Shown: positions 17,919 to 27,360 of the stretch, in pieces
How the letters are laid out: every line of letters starts with the position of its first letter
Position numbering within the stretch: position 1 is the first letter of the stretch
NCBI GenBank assembly: GCA_038200275.1
Contig: JBBPYC010000087.1
Location: 14,850-78,849 of the forward strand
DNA length: 64,000 bases
Source: JBBPYC01 sp038200275
GTDB lineage: Bacteria > Pseudomonadota > Gammaproteobacteria > Burkholderiales > Burkholderiaceae_C
Direction: 5' to 3'
Notes under the pieces: generated by a model
What the model saw: only the letters and a program-made list of their open reading frames with translations
Told to the model about the DNA's origin: nothing
The model's database searches: none
Program-made: the position numbers and the translations under genes

Positions 17919-17959
17919 TGTGCTTCAACCCCGACGACATTGCCGCCGGGGCCGCCAAC

Positions 17960-19042
17960 TTACAGCTTGACGCCGCTCATGAACGAATCGAAGCGGTTCT
18001 CCGCAAAGCGGAACCACAACACTTGGTCACGCTGGAAGTTGCGCATGTCGGTGTAGATCTTTTTCCACTCCGGGCTCTTCGCGCTGTTTTCCTCAAACAC
18101 TTCCTGCGTGGCCTTGAAGCCCGCTTCAAGCAGCGGCTGCGGGAACGGCAGAACTTTGGTGCCCGAAGCCACGAGTTTCTTCAGCGCATCCGGGTTCAAC
18201 GCGTCATATTTTGCAAGGATGTCGGTGTGCGCCATGGCCGCAGCGGCCTGCAGGATCGCCTTGTTCTCGGCCGACAATTCGCCGAGCGCCTTCTGGTTGA
18301 CCATGAACGACAACTCTGGACCGCCTTCCCACCAGCCCGGATAGTAATAGAACGGCGCGACCTTGTTGAAGCCGAGCTTCAGGTCGTCGTACGGTCCGAT
18401 CCATTCGGCCGCGTCGAGTGTGCCTTTTTCCAGCGACTGATACACGTCGCCCGCCGGAATGCTCTGCGGCACCACGCCCTGCTTGGCCATGATGTCGCCG
18501 ATCAGGCCGCCGCCGAAGCGCATCTTCAGCCCCTTCATATCCTCGACCGTCTTGATCTCCTTGCGGAACCAGCCGCCCATCTGGGTTCCGGTGTTGCCAC
18601 CGCCCATGCTGACGACACCCATGCCCGCAAAGAACTCGTTGACCAGCTTGCGGCCATTGCCGTGGATCATCCAGGCGTTCATCTGGCGCGCGTTGAAGCC
18701 AAAAGGCACTGCGCAGGCCAATGCGAACGTAGGGTTCTTGCCGTAGTAGTAGTAGGACGCGGTGTGGCACATCTGCACCGAACCCTGCTGCACACCGTCG
18801 AACACGCCGAAACCCGGCATCAGCTCGCCAGCCGCATGCACCGAGATCTCGAACTTGCCGCCCGACATGTCCTTCACCGCCTTGGCCATCAGCTCGCTGC
18901 CGCCGAACAGCGTGTCGAGCGACTTCGGAAAACTCGACGCCAAGCGCCAACGCACGGCAGCCTGTGCATGCACCGCAGGCGCGACGCCGGCTGCAAGTAC
19001 GCCGGCGATGCCAGCGTTTTTGATGATTGAGCGACGATCCAT
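17960..19042 (-). CDS. TRAP transporter substrate-binding protein, TakP-like (2-keto acid type)
   Basis: 360 residues from the ATG at 19042; frames further upstream are not protein-like. The N-terminus MDRRSIIKNAGIAGVLAAG is a twin-arginine signal, so export is likely via Tat. The mature start VRWRLASSFPKSLDTLFGG, then MCHTASYYYYGKNPTFALA and FGFNARQMNAWMIHGNG, match the TakP group of TRAP receptors that bind 2-oxo acids such as pyruvate or lactate. WEGGPELSFMVN lies in the second lobe. It is convergent with dctQM and separated from them by a terminator, so it has its own promoter. Confidence 0.9.
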   Translation of the reverse strand: MDRRSIIKNAGIAGVLAAGVAPAVHAQAAVRWRLASSFPKSLDTLFGGSELMAKAVKDMSGGKFEISVHAAGELMPGFGVFDGVQQGSVQMCHTASYYYYGKNPTFALACAVPFGFNARQMNAWMIHGNGRKLVNEFFAGMGVVSMGGGNTGTQMGGWFRKEIKTVEDMKGLKMRFGGGLIGDIMAKQGVVPQSIPAGDVYQSLEKGTLDAAEWIGPYDDLKLGFNKVAPFYYYPGWWEGGPELSFMVNQKALGELSAENKAILQAAAAMAHTDILAKYDALNPDALKKLVASGTKVLPFPQPLLEAGFKATQEVFEENSAKSPEWKKIYTDMRNFQRDQVLWFRFAENRFDSFMSGVKL

Positions 19043-19220
19043 AAGAAAACGACTCCTTGGGTTGAGTGAGAAAACAGGGAGGTGGGAAGAAACGTCAGCA
19101 ACGCTTGGCACCAAGCGGCCGACAACCGAAGCGAGAAAACGCAACGCGAGAGTTTAAGCAGCCTGCTGCGCCGTGTCTTTAGGGACTAACCCGCGCCGCA
19201 GCGCTTGGCGGGCTTGGCCA

Positions 19221-21128
19221 TCACGCTACTTTTTTGAGAGCAGATACAGGTGCGGTCACAAGTACATCGAAGCGTGCACGGATCGATCGTTCGATGCCGG
19301 CTGCGTCCAGCCCGATGCCTGCCAGCAGTGCCTGTGGATCCCCATGCTCAATGAAGCGGTCCGGCAGGCCCAGCTGCAGCAGCGGCATCGTGACGCCAGC
19401 CGCTGCCAGCACCTCCCCCACCGCGCTGCCGGCACCGCCCATCACGGCGCCCTCTTCCACGGTGACCAGCGCGTCGTGCTCGCCAGCCACCTTCAACAAC
19501 AGCGCTTCGTCGAGCGGCTTGGCCCAGCGCATGTTGATCACCGTCGCATCGAGTTTCTCGGCCGCCTGCATGGCCGGGTACAACAGGGTGCCAAACGCGA
19601 GAACGGCCACGCCGCGGCCCCCATTGGCTGCATGCGCCGATCGTTCCCGCCGCACCTCACCGCGACCAAACGGCAGCGGCTGGAGATCGTGAGCGGGCGC
19701 TACAGCGGCACCAGAACCGCGTGGGTAGCGCACCGCCACCGGTTGCGCCTGCGCAAAGCCGGTGGTCAGCAGCGCACGGCACTCGGCTTCGTCGGCCGGA
19801 CACGCAATGGCCATATTCGGCACGCAGCGCAGAAACGGAATGTCATAAGCACCCGCATGCGTGGCGCCATCGGCACCGACGATGCCAGCACGGTCCAGCG
19901 CGAACAGCACCGGCAGGTTCTGAAGCGCCACGTCGTGGATCAGTTGGTCGTAGCCGCGCTGCAGGAACGTCGAGTAGATCGCCAGCACCGGCTTGAGACC
20001 TTCACAAGCCAGCCCGGCCGCGAACGTGACCGCATGCTGCTCGGCAATGCCCACGTCGAAATATCGATCGGGAAAGCGCCGCTCGAACTCGACCATGCCC
20101 GAGCCTTCCCGCATGGCGGGCGTGATGCCGACCAGCCGCTCGTCCTTCGCGGCCATGTCGCACAACCACTGGCCAAATACGTGGGTAAAGGTCTGCTTCG
20201 GCGGCGTGGTAGGCGGCACCAGACCAATCGCGAGGTCAAACTTGCCCGGTCCGTGATAGGCCACCGGGTCGGCCTCGGCCAGCTTGTAGCCCTGCCCTTT
20301 TTTCGTGACCACGTGCAGGAACTGCGGGCCATCGAGCTGCTTGATATTCTCCAGCGTCGGCAGCAGCGCGTCGAGATCGTGCCCGTCGATCGGGCCGATG
20401 TAGTTGAAGCCGAATTTTTCGAACAACGTGGCCGGCACCACCATGCCCTTGGCCTGCTGCTCGAGCCGCTTGGCGAACTCGAGCAGCGGCGGTGCCACGC
20501 TCAGCACGTTCTTGCCGACGTTCTTGGCAGCCGCGTAGAACTGGCCGGACAGCAGCTGCGCCAGATAACGGTTCAACGCGCCGACGGGCGGGCTGATGCT
20601 CATGTCGTTGTCGTTCAGCACCACCAACAGATTGCAGTCGGCCACACCGGCGTTGTTCAACGCTTCGAACGCCATGCCGGCGGTCATCGCGCCGTCGCCG
20701 ATGATCGCGACCGCGCGTCGGTCTTCGCCCTTGATCTTTGCCGCCAGCGCCATGCCGAGCGCGGCCGAAATGCTGGTGGACGAATGCGCGGTGCCGAACG
20801 TGTCGAACTCGCTCTCGGTGCGCTGCGGAAAACCGGACAAGCCGCCCAACTGGCGCAGGCTCGCCATGCGTTCGCGCCGCCCGGTCAGGATTTTGTGCGG
20901 ATAGGTCTGATGGCCGACGTCCCAAACCAACCGATCATGCGGCGTGTTGAACACGTAATGCAGCGCGAGTGTGAGCTCGACGGTGCCCAGATTCGAGCTC
21001 AGGTGCCCGCCCGTACGCGCCACACTGGTCAACAGGAACGTGCGCAACTCGTCGGCCAGTTCCGGCAACTGCTCAACGGGCAGCGCGCGCAGATCGGCCG
21101 GGCTTCGAATGGTTTCCAGCAAGGTCAT
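19221..21128 (-). CDS. dxs: 1-deoxy-D-xylulose-5-phosphate synthase
   Basis: 635 residues from MTLLETIRSPADLR; an in-frame ATG at 21149 would add seven residues (MPGGPYD). The thiamine diphosphate motif is present as GDGAMTAGMAFEALNNAG ... NDNDMSISPPVG. Transketolase-type landmarks are seen: SSNLGTVELTLALHYVF, LVWDVGHQTYPHKILTGR, DGATHAGAYDIPFLR and the C-terminal LGLPDRFIEHG. It condenses pyruvate and glyceraldehyde 3-phosphate to DXP, the first and controlling step of the MEP isoprenoid pathway. Third gene of the xseB-ispA-dxs operon, 30 bases after ispA. Confidence 0.96.
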   Translation of the reverse strand: MTLLETIRSPADLRALPVEQLPELADELRTFLLTSVARTGGHLSSNLGTVELTLALHYVFNTPHDRLVWDVGHQTYPHKILTGRRERMASLRQLGGLSGFPQRTESEFDTFGTAHSSTSISAALGMALAAKIKGEDRRAVAIIGDGAMTAGMAFEALNNAGVADCNLLVVLNDNDMSISPPVGALNRYLAQLLSGQFYAAAKNVGKNVLSVAPPLLEFAKRLEQQAKGMVVPATLFEKFGFNYIGPIDGHDLDALLPTLENIKQLDGPQFLHVVTKKGQGYKLAEADPVAYHGPGKFDLAIGLVPPTTPPKQTFTHVFGQWLCDMAAKDERLVGITPAMREGSGMVEFERRFPDRYFDVGIAEQHAVTFAAGLACEGLKPVLAIYSTFLQRGYDQLIHDVALQNLPVLFALDRAGIVGADGATHAGAYDIPFLRCVPNMAIACPADEAECRALLTTGFAQAQPVAVRYPRGSGAAVAPAHDLQPLPFGRGEVRRERSAHAANGGRGVAVLAFGTLLYPAMQAAEKLDATVINMRWAKPLDEALLLKVAGEHDALVTVEEGAVMGGAGSAVGEVLAAAGVTMPLLQLGLPDRFIEHGDPQALLAGIGLDAAGIERSIRARFDVLVTAPVSALKKVA

Positions 21129-21158
21129 GTCGTAGGGTCCACCCGGCATTGAGTGCGA

Positions 21159-22121
21159 TTAATTGTTTCGGTGTACCACCCGGTCGGCGAGCGCGTGCAG
21201 CGCCTGCGTCTCGGGCAGACCGCTGGTGTCCAGCGCGCGGTGCGCGCATTCGAGCTGCTGCATCGCTTCCGCGCGCGACCGCTCGAGGCCGAGCAACGAC
21301 ACGAAGGTCGGCTTGTTCTGCGCGGCATCCTTGCCCGCGGTCTTGCCAAGCGTGGCGGCATCGGCCGTCACATCCAGCACGTCGTCGACGATCTGGAACG
21401 CGAGACCAATCGCATGACCGTAGTCGCTCAGGCTGCGGAGTGCGTGCGCATCTGCTTCACCGCAGGCCGCGCCCATCAGCACGCTCGCACGCAGCAAGGC
21501 GCCAGTCTTCAGCCGGTGCATCGCACGCAACTCTCCTTCCGGCAACGCACGCCCCACGCTGGCCAGATCGATTGCCTGGCCACCAGCCATGCCCGCGAAC
21601 CCGGCGGCACGCGCAAGCTGACGGCACAGCGCGGCCTGCACCGAGGCCTCGACCTCGCCGCAGTCGGGCGTCAGCAATTCGAACGCAAGAGCCTGCAGCG
21701 CATCGCCAGCCAGCAGCGCGGTCGCTTCACCGAACTGCACATGCACGGTCGGCTTGCCGCGCCGCAGCACGTCGTCGTCCATGCACGGCAGGTCGTCGTG
21801 CACAAGGGAATAAGCGTGGATCAATTCAACCGCGCACGCCGCACGCATTGCGGCCGCATGGGAGCCACCCGTCGCCTCGTTCGCCGCGAGCACCAGCAAC
21901 GGCCGCAGCCGCTTGCCGCCGTCCAGCACGGCATAACGCATTGCCTCGATGAGCTGTGCGGGGCCCGGCAACCCCCCGGACGCACCGACGACCCAGCGCG
22001 ACAGCGCAGCGTCCACCAGCGCGGCGTGCTGTGCCGTCCACTCGCTCAACTCGAATGGCAGGGCTACAGCGGCACTTGCGGCACGGCTGCCATCGGGCGC
22101 GCTCAAGGCGATTCGCTCCAC
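21159..22121 (-). CDS. ispA: Farnesyl/geranyl diphosphate synthase (polyprenyl synthetase)
   Basis: 320 residues. The first Asp-rich motif is DDLPCMDDDVLRRGKPTVH and the second is FQIVDDVLDVTAD, both with the spacing of short-chain trans-prenyltransferases; GGKRLRPLLVLAA is also typical. It condenses IPP with DMAPP/GPP in the cytosol, feeding quinone side chains and undecaprenyl phosphate. The start overlaps the end of xseB by 19 bases, so translation is probably coupled. dxs follows, giving a compact isoprenoid operon common in betaproteobacteria. Confidence 0.95.
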   Translation of the reverse strand: MERIALSAPDGSRAASAAVALPFELSEWTAQHAALVDAALSRWVVGASGGLPGPAQLIEAMRYAVLDGGKRLRPLLVLAANEATGGSHAAAMRAACAVELIHAYSLVHDDLPCMDDDVLRRGKPTVHVQFGEATALLAGDALQALAFELLTPDCGEVEASVQAALCRQLARAAGFAGMAGGQAIDLASVGRALPEGELRAMHRLKTGALLRASVLMGAACGEADAHALRSLSDYGHAIGLAFQIVDDVLDVTADAATLGKTAGKDAAQNKPTFVSLLGLERSRAEAMQQLECAHRALDTSGLPETQALHALADRVVHRNN

Positions 22122-22366
22122 GGCTTCAGCACGCCGTCGTCGAGCACCTTGACTTGTTGCTCCAGCACGTCGAGCCGTTGACGGCAGAACTTCAGCAGTT
22201 CATTGCCCCGCTGATAACTGGCCAGCAGTTGGTCGAGCGGCGTGTGGCTTGCTTCCAGCCGCTGCAGCAACTGTTCGAGTTCCTCAAGCGCGGCTTCGTA
22301 GCTGACCGGTGTCGGCCCGGCAGGCGGTAGCGCAGCGGTGGGGGTCTTGGTGGCGGCCTTGGGCAT
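22103..22366 (-). CDS. xseB: Exodeoxyribonuclease VII small subunit
   Basis: 87 residues from MPKAATKTP; a longer frame to 22450 adds residues that do not look conserved. The XseB core is clear: SYEAALEELEQLLQRLEASHTPLDQLLASYQRG followed by a leucine-rich helix LLKFCRQRLDVLEQQVKVL (written here in parts). XseB forms alpha-helical arms around the XseA catalytic subunit, which degrades single-stranded DNA. It heads the xseB-ispA-dxs operon and is divergent from the Rieske oxygenase gene. Confidence 0.93.
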   Translation of the reverse strand: MPKAATKTPTAALPPAGPTPVSYEAALEELEQLLQRLEASHTPLDQLLASYQRGNELLKFCRQRLDVLEQQVKVLDDGVLKPWSESP

Positions 22367-22782
22367 TCGAACGGTTGGAAGAGGGCGGTCAGGCGAAAGC
22401 AAGCAAACTGGGGCTGTGGAGGACGAAAGCGCTGCAGGGAAAGGCAACACGACTCGGCAGTGAGAGGCACCAATCCTGGCGGCTCGCCGCTCGATGCCAA
22501 ATTCGGTAGCGCCGACGAACGATCGGCACCGGCCGCAAAACGCATCCGATTTTAGGACGTCGGCGCCGCCGTGGTGACGAAGGCGCCCCCCCGGCCGTAT
22601 CGGCGATGCAGGATATCCCTGCCCGCCATCGTCGTATCGGCAACCTCTCCCTCAGTAGAATTGAGCGCTCTCCCGGACGCCCGCCGCTTCCCAGAACCGG
22701 CGGACTCGATCAGCCAATCGCCTGATTAATTGCCGATTTTTCGCCCATCCTCTCCTGGGGGCGCACCAGGGTCAGGTCGCTC
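22367..22782. other. Divergent intergenic region, 416 bases
   Basis: No gene is supported between xseB and the Rieske oxygenase gene. A TAGAAT hexamer near 22652 could be a -10 element for the plus-strand gene, but no good -35 was found at the right spacing. The remainder shows no repeat or riboswitch that I could recognise. Confidence 0.4.
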
Positions 22783-23949
22783 ATGTCTGATTTGAGTCTT
22801 CAACTGCAGCAGTCCGCTGCGCAACCGCCGGTGCGCGCCTATTTCGACGAAGCGCTGCTCGAGCGAGAACGCGCTGCGTTGTTCCGCCAAGGACCGCGCT
22901 ATGTCGGTCACGCGCTGTCGGTGCCCCAGATCGGTGACTACCATGCGCTCGCCCACGAAGGCGAGGGTCGAGCGTTGCTGCGTACGCCGCAAGGGGTGGA
23001 ACTGATCTCCAACGTGTGTCGGCACCGACAGTCCATCATCCTGCGCGGCCGCGGCTCACTCGGCAACGCGGGGCAGTCCGGCCCCGCCGGCGAAGGTCAG
23101 ATCGTCTGCCCGTTGCATCGCTGGACCTACAGCGCAGGCAATGGCGGCGTGCCCGCCGGCAAGCTGATCGGTGCACCGCATTTCGAGCAGGACCCCTGCG
23201 TGAACTTGGCGAACTACGCGCTACAGGAGTGGAATGGATTGCTGTTCGAAGCGGGCGGGCGTGACGTTGCGGCGGACTTGCACGGCTTGTCGGCACGGGC
23301 CGACCTCGACTTCTCCGGCCACGTGCTGGACCGTATCGAAATGCACGAATGCGACTACAACTGGAAGACCTTCGTCGAGGTCTATCTGGAGGATTACCAC
23401 GTCGGGCCCTACCACCCAGGCCTGGGCGGCTTCGTCGCGTGCGATGAACTGCGCTGGGACTTGCACCCCCAATGTTCGGTGCAGACCGTCGGCGTGGCGA
23501 ACCGGCTCGGCAAGGCCGGCAGTGCGGTGTATCAGCGCTGGCAGAAGGCGCTGCTCGACTACCGCAACGGCCAGCCGCCGAAGTACGGCGCGATCTGGCT
23601 GACCTACTATCCGCACATCATGATTGAGTGGTATCCGCACGTGCTCACCGTCTCCACACTGCATCCGATCTCGGCGCAGAAGACGATCAACGTGGTCGAG
23701 TTCTATTACCCGGAAGAAATCCACGCGTTCGAGCGCGAGTTCGTCGAAGCGCAGCAGGCCGCGTACATGGAGACCTGTGTGGAGGACGACGAGATCGCGC
23801 TGCACATGGACGCTGGCCGCCAGGCGCTGCTTCGCCGTGGCGAGTCCGACGCCGGGCCGTACCAAAGCCCGATGGAAGACGGCATGCAGCACTTCCATGA
23901 GTGGTATCGGCAGTCGATGGCGGCGGCCAACGGCGGCGCAAGCACATGA
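22783..23949 (+). CDS. Rieske nonheme iron oxygenase, alpha-subunit type
   Basis: 388 residues. The Rieske 2Fe-2S site is Cys79-x-His81 (NVCRHRQ) and Cys109-x2-His112 (CPLHRW), with ~27 residues between. The catalytic iron site is YNWKTFVEVYLEDYHVGPYH, giving His206 and His211, with the third carboxylate ligand probably in CVEDDEIALHMDAG. These oxygenases hydroxylate or demethylate aromatic or quaternary-ammonium substrates and need a separate reductase, which is not in the window. Conserved placement opposite xseB-ispA-dxs suggests a housekeeping role in this lineage rather than a catabolic one, but the substrate is unknown. Confidence 0.9.
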   Translation: MSDLSLQLQQSAAQPPVRAYFDEALLERERAALFRQGPRYVGHALSVPQIGDYHALAHEGEGRALLRTPQGVELISNVCRHRQSIILRGRGSLGNAGQSGPAGEGQIVCPLHRWTYSAGNGGVPAGKLIGAPHFEQDPCVNLANYALQEWNGLLFEAGGRDVAADLHGLSARADLDFSGHVLDRIEMHECDYNWKTFVEVYLEDYHVGPYHPGLGGFVACDELRWDLHPQCSVQTVGVANRLGKAGSAVYQRWQKALLDYRNGQPPKYGAIWLTYYPHIMIEWYPHVLTVSTLHPISAQKTINVVEFYYPEEIHAFEREFVEAQQAAYMETCVEDDEIALHMDAGRQALLRRGESDAGPYQSPMEDGMQHFHEWYRQSMAAANGGAST

Positions 23950-24014
23950 GCCGTGCGACGTTGGGCTGCGTGCAATCCATCGCCCGACCTCGCCTGTCGC
24001 GCTGAAGTTCACTT

Positions 24015-24962
24015 GTGTCGTCCGCCCTTTGGATGCTGCTTGCATCCCTGTTGTTCGCCGCGATGGGCGTGTGCGTCAAGTTCGCGGCAGCGTACTTCAA
24101 CAGTGCGGAACTGATTTTCTGGCGCGGCCTGATCGGCGTGCTGTTCATCTGGGCCATCGCACGGGTGCGCGGCATCCCGCTTGCAACGCCGCATTTTGCG
24201 ATGCACGCATGGCGTTCGCTGGTCGGCGTGTTCGCGTTGGGCACCTGGTTCTATGCGCTGGCCCACCTGCCGCTGGCCACCGCGATGACGCTGAATTACA
24301 TGAGCAGCATCTGGATCGCCATGTTCCTCGTTGGCGGCGCGTTGATCACATGGCGGCCGGTGCGGCCTGGTGGTGCGACCCCGGGCGCTGTCTCGCCGCC
24401 GAGCGGGCAAGGCCCGCTCGTGCTGTCGGTGCTGGCCGGCTTTGTCGGTGTGGTGCTGCTGCTGCGCCCAAGCGTTGGTGCGGGCCAGAGCTTCGCGGCC
24501 AGCATCGGGCTGTTGTCGGGGCTGGCGGCCGCGTTTGCCTACATGCAGGTGATGGCGTTGGCCAAGGTAGGCGAACCCGAAGCGCGCACGGTGTTCTATT
24601 TCGCGGCCGGCTCCGGCGCGGTCGGCGCGGTGGCGATGCTCTGGACGGGCATCTCACCCTGGACTTGGGAAGGCGCCGTGTGGCTGCTGCCGATCGGCCT
24701 GCTGGCCTCGCTCGGCCAGCTTTGCATGACGCGCGCTTACAGCTACGGCGCGACGTTGGTGGTGGCCAACCTGCAATACGCCGGCATCGTGTTCGGCGCG
24801 ATCTTCGGCGTCTGGCTGTTCGGCGACACGATCCGGCCATTGGGCTGGGCGGGCATGGCACTGATCATTGCCAGCGGCGTGGCAGCAACGGCGCTGCGTG
24901 AACGGGCGGCGCCGGCACCGATCACCGCCTCGCAAGCCAACGCGCCGCGGGCACCAGATTGA
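24015..24962 (+). CDS. DMT-superfamily (EamA) inner-membrane transporter
   Basis: 315 residues with about ten hydrophobic helices in two EamA halves (first ending near FLVGGALITW, second ending near ALIIASGVAATAL). A Pro/Gly-rich cytoplasmic loop (GGATPGAVSPPSGQG) separates the halves. EamA proteins export amino acids or metabolites; no specificity can be read. The GTG start at 24015 is used, with GAAG upstream. It follows the Rieske gene by 65 bases on the same strand, and the mercaptopyruvate sulfurtransferase follows it by 54, so all three may share transcripts. Confidence 0.88.
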   Translation: MSSALWMLLASLLFAAMGVCVKFAAAYFNSAELIFWRGLIGVLFIWAIARVRGIPLATPHFAMHAWRSLVGVFALGTWFYALAHLPLATAMTLNYMSSIWIAMFLVGGALITWRPVRPGGATPGAVSPPSGQGPLVLSVLAGFVGVVLLLRPSVGAGQSFAASIGLLSGLAAAFAYMQVMALAKVGEPEARTVFYFAAGSGAVGAVAMLWTGISPWTWEGAVWLLPIGLLASLGQLCMTRAYSYGATLVVANLQYAGIVFGAIFGVWLFGDTIRPLGWAGMALIIASGVAATALRERAAPAPITASQANAPRAPD

Positions 24963-25016
24963 GCTCCCCCCTTCCCACCACTCAGATATTTCCTTGCAAA
25001 CGAGAAACCGACGACC

Positions 25017-25916
25017 ATGACCCATCGCACCCTGATCAGCGCTGCCGACCTGCTGGCGCTCACTCGCAGCACCGATGCGGTAGCGCAACTCATGATCTTC
25101 GATTGCAGCTTCGACTTGAGTGATTTGTCGGCCGGTCGTCGCGCCTATCACGATGCGCACATCCCGGAAGCGGTTTATGCAGATCTGGAGCGCGACCTGA
25201 GTGACCTCGGCACGCCGGACGCCGCAGGCCACGCGCAACCCGCGCCAGACGCGGTATCGGGCGGCCGCCATCCGCTGCCGAGCCCGGAGAAATTTGCAAC
25301 CTGGTTGTCGTCGATCGGCTTTCGCAACGAGATGCAGGCTGTGGTCTATGACCGCAACGGCGGTGTCTACTGCGGGCGGCTCTGGTGGATGCTCAAGTGG
25401 GTCGGCCACGAGGCGGTCGCGGTGCTCGACGGCGGCTTGAAAGCCTGGACCGCGGCCGGCGGCCCGGTAACGGATCGCGACGAAGCCGCGCGCTTCCAGG
25501 CGAATTTCGATGCGCAGCCGGTCGACACCGCGCTTGTTGACGCCGACGACGTGCTCGCGCACTTGGGCCAACCGGAGCAGACACTGATCGACGCTCGCGC
25601 GCCGGCCCGCTTTCGCGGCGAAGTCGAACCGCTTGACGCGGCTGCCGGCCACATCCCGGGTGCGCTGAATCGCCCGTTCGGCGAGAACTTCGACAAAGAC
25701 GGCAAGTTCAAGTCACCGGGGCAGCTGCGCCACGAGTTCGATGCACTGCTCGCGGGTCGCAGCCCAGCCAGCGTCGTGCACCAGTGCGGCAGCGGCGTCA
25801 GCGCGAACCCGAACCTGATCGCGATGGAGCTGGCCGGCCTGGGCCGCAGCCGCTTGTTCGCGGGCAGTTGGAGCGAATGGTCAAGCGATCCGTCGCGGCC
25901 GGTCGAAAAGGGTTAA
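25017..25916 (+). CDS. sseA: 3-mercaptopyruvate sulfurtransferase (double-rhodanese)
   Basis: 299 residues with two rhodanese domains. The N-terminal inactive domain carries MIFDCSFDLSD and VYDRNGGVYCGRLWWMLKWVG. The C-terminal catalytic domain has LIDARAPARFRGEVEPLD and the active loop CGSGVSANPNLIAMELAG. CGSGV(S/T) is the mercaptopyruvate type, as opposed to CRKGV for thiosulfate. The enzyme transfers sulfur from 3-mercaptopyruvate to thiols or cyanide. A start at 25017 is preceded by a weak purine-rich site. Confidence 0.92.
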   Translation: MTHRTLISAADLLALTRSTDAVAQLMIFDCSFDLSDLSAGRRAYHDAHIPEAVYADLERDLSDLGTPDAAGHAQPAPDAVSGGRHPLPSPEKFATWLSSIGFRNEMQAVVYDRNGGVYCGRLWWMLKWVGHEAVAVLDGGLKAWTAAGGPVTDRDEAARFQANFDAQPVDTALVDADDVLAHLGQPEQTLIDARAPARFRGEVEPLDAAAGHIPGALNRPFGENFDKDGKFKSPGQLRHEFDALLAGRSPASVVHQCGSGVSANPNLIAMELAGLGRSRLFAGSWSEWSSDPSRPVEKG

Positions 25917-26067
25917 CGGATCGCGTCAGCGATGACGTACAACGGTTTTTAAACAAATGTGCCGCAGACGCAGGTGCTGTAATCACTTTTTGCTATTTAA
26001 TTAGTAGCTTAAATTGCATGGGGAACCGCCGACCTTTCAACCGCAGGCCTGTTCGATAATCGTTTTG

Positions 26068-27279
26068 ATGAACCCCCTGCTCGCGCGCCTTCAACCCTAT
26101 CCGTTCGAGCGTCTGCGCGCGCTGTTTAACGGCGTGGTGCCGAGTGCGGCGCATCGGCCGATCGGCCTGGGCATTGGTGAGCCCCGCCATCCGACGCCCG
26201 AGTTCATCAAGCAGGCGTTGACTGATGCGATGGCTGGAGACGCCGGGGGTTTGAGTGGTTACCCAGCCACCGCCGGCAGCCCGGCGCTCCGTGAAGCCTG
26301 CGCAGGTTGGGTCAAGCGCCGTTACGTGGTCGAGCTTGACGCAGCCACGCAAGTACTGCCGGTCAACGGCTCACGCGAAGCGCTGTTCGCATTTGCACAG
26401 ACCGTCGTCGATCCGACTCAGGCCGGCGCGACCGTGGTCTGCCCGAACCCGTTCTATCAAATCTACGAAGGCGCGGCGCTGCTGGCGGGCGCGCAAACGC
26501 ACTTTGCAGCCAGCGACCCGGCACGCAACTTCGCAGTCGATTGGGACGCGGTGCCGGACGCCGTTTGGGCACGCACGCAACTGCTGTTTGTCTGTTCGCC
26601 GGGCAATCCGACTGGTGCGGTGATGCCGCTGGATGAATGGCGCAAGCTGTTCGCGTTGAGCGATCGGCACGGCTTCATGATCGCGTCCGATGAGTGCTAT
26701 AGCGAGATCTATTTTCGGGACGAGCCACCGCTTGGCGCGCTGCAGGCCGCGCAGCAACTCGGGCGTGAAGTCGGCCCGCAAGGCTTTCACAATCTGGTCG
26801 CATTCACGAGCTTGTCCAAACGCAGCAACGTGCCCGGCATGCGCAGCGGCTTCGTGGCTGGGGATGCAGCGCTGCTGAAATCGTTTTTGCTCTATCGCAC
26901 CTATCACGGCAGCGCGATGAGCCCGGCCGTGCAAGCGGCCAGTGCAGCCGCCTGGAACGACGAAGCGCATGTGGTGGAAAACCGCCGTCAGTACCGCGCC
27001 AAGTTCGCAGCCGTCACACCGCTGCTGGCCGACGTGCTCGACGTGAAGCTGCCGGATGCGGCTTTTTACCTGTGGGCTGGGGTGGCGGGCAGCGACGTGG
27101 ACTTCGCGCGCGATCTGCTCGCTCAATACAATGTGACGGTGCTGCCGGGCAGCTTTCTGGCGCGCAAATCGGGCGGCATGAATCCGGGCACTGGCCGCAT
27201 CCGGATGGCGTTGGTGGCTGGCACCGATGAGTGTGTCGAGGCCGCCGAGCGCATCGCCAGGTTCGTGCGTTCGCGCTGA
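26068..27279 (+). CDS. dapC: Succinyldiaminopimelate aminotransferase DapC
   Basis: 403 residues from MNPLLARLQPYPFERLR, chosen over a start 54 bases upstream because this N-terminus is the DapC family beginning. Fold-type I aminotransferase motifs: GIGEPRHPTPEFI, NPFYQIYEGAALLAGA, CSPGNPTGAVMP, SDECYSEIYF, and the PLP lysine in FTSLSKRSNVPGMRSGF. It makes N-succinyl-LL-DAP precursors in lysine and peptidoglycan synthesis. dapD follows after 81 bases and dapE lies two genes further, so the succinylase branch is grouped. Confidence 0.93.
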   Translation: MNPLLARLQPYPFERLRALFNGVVPSAAHRPIGLGIGEPRHPTPEFIKQALTDAMAGDAGGLSGYPATAGSPALREACAGWVKRRYVVELDAATQVLPVNGSREALFAFAQTVVDPTQAGATVVCPNPFYQIYEGAALLAGAQTHFAASDPARNFAVDWDAVPDAVWARTQLLFVCSPGNPTGAVMPLDEWRKLFALSDRHGFMIASDECYSEIYFRDEPPLGALQAAQQLGREVGPQGFHNLVAFTSLSKRSNVPGMRSGFVAGDAALLKSFLLYRTYHGSAMSPAVQAASAAAWNDEAHVVENRRQYRAKFAAVTPLLADVLDVKLPDAAFYLWAGVAGSDVDFARDLLAQYNVTVLPGSFLARKSGGMNPGTGRIRMALVAGTDECVEAAERIARFVRSR

Positions 27280-27360
27280 AGCTGCCAGTCAGCGGTATCT
27301 CCCATGCGGCGGCTGGCACGCCGGCCGCTCCACTTTTGCAAGAAATCTACAAGGCGACCC

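Noticed and set aside
19173..21152. Long plus-strand open frame (659 codons) opposite dxs
   Set aside because: It mirrors dxs on the other strand; composition is His/Arg/Gln-rich with no domain, as expected for an antisense frame in high-GC DNA.
25924..25950. Terminator after sseA
   Set aside because: A 5-bp stem (CGTCA/TGACG) is separated from the T run by about eight bases, too weak to call.
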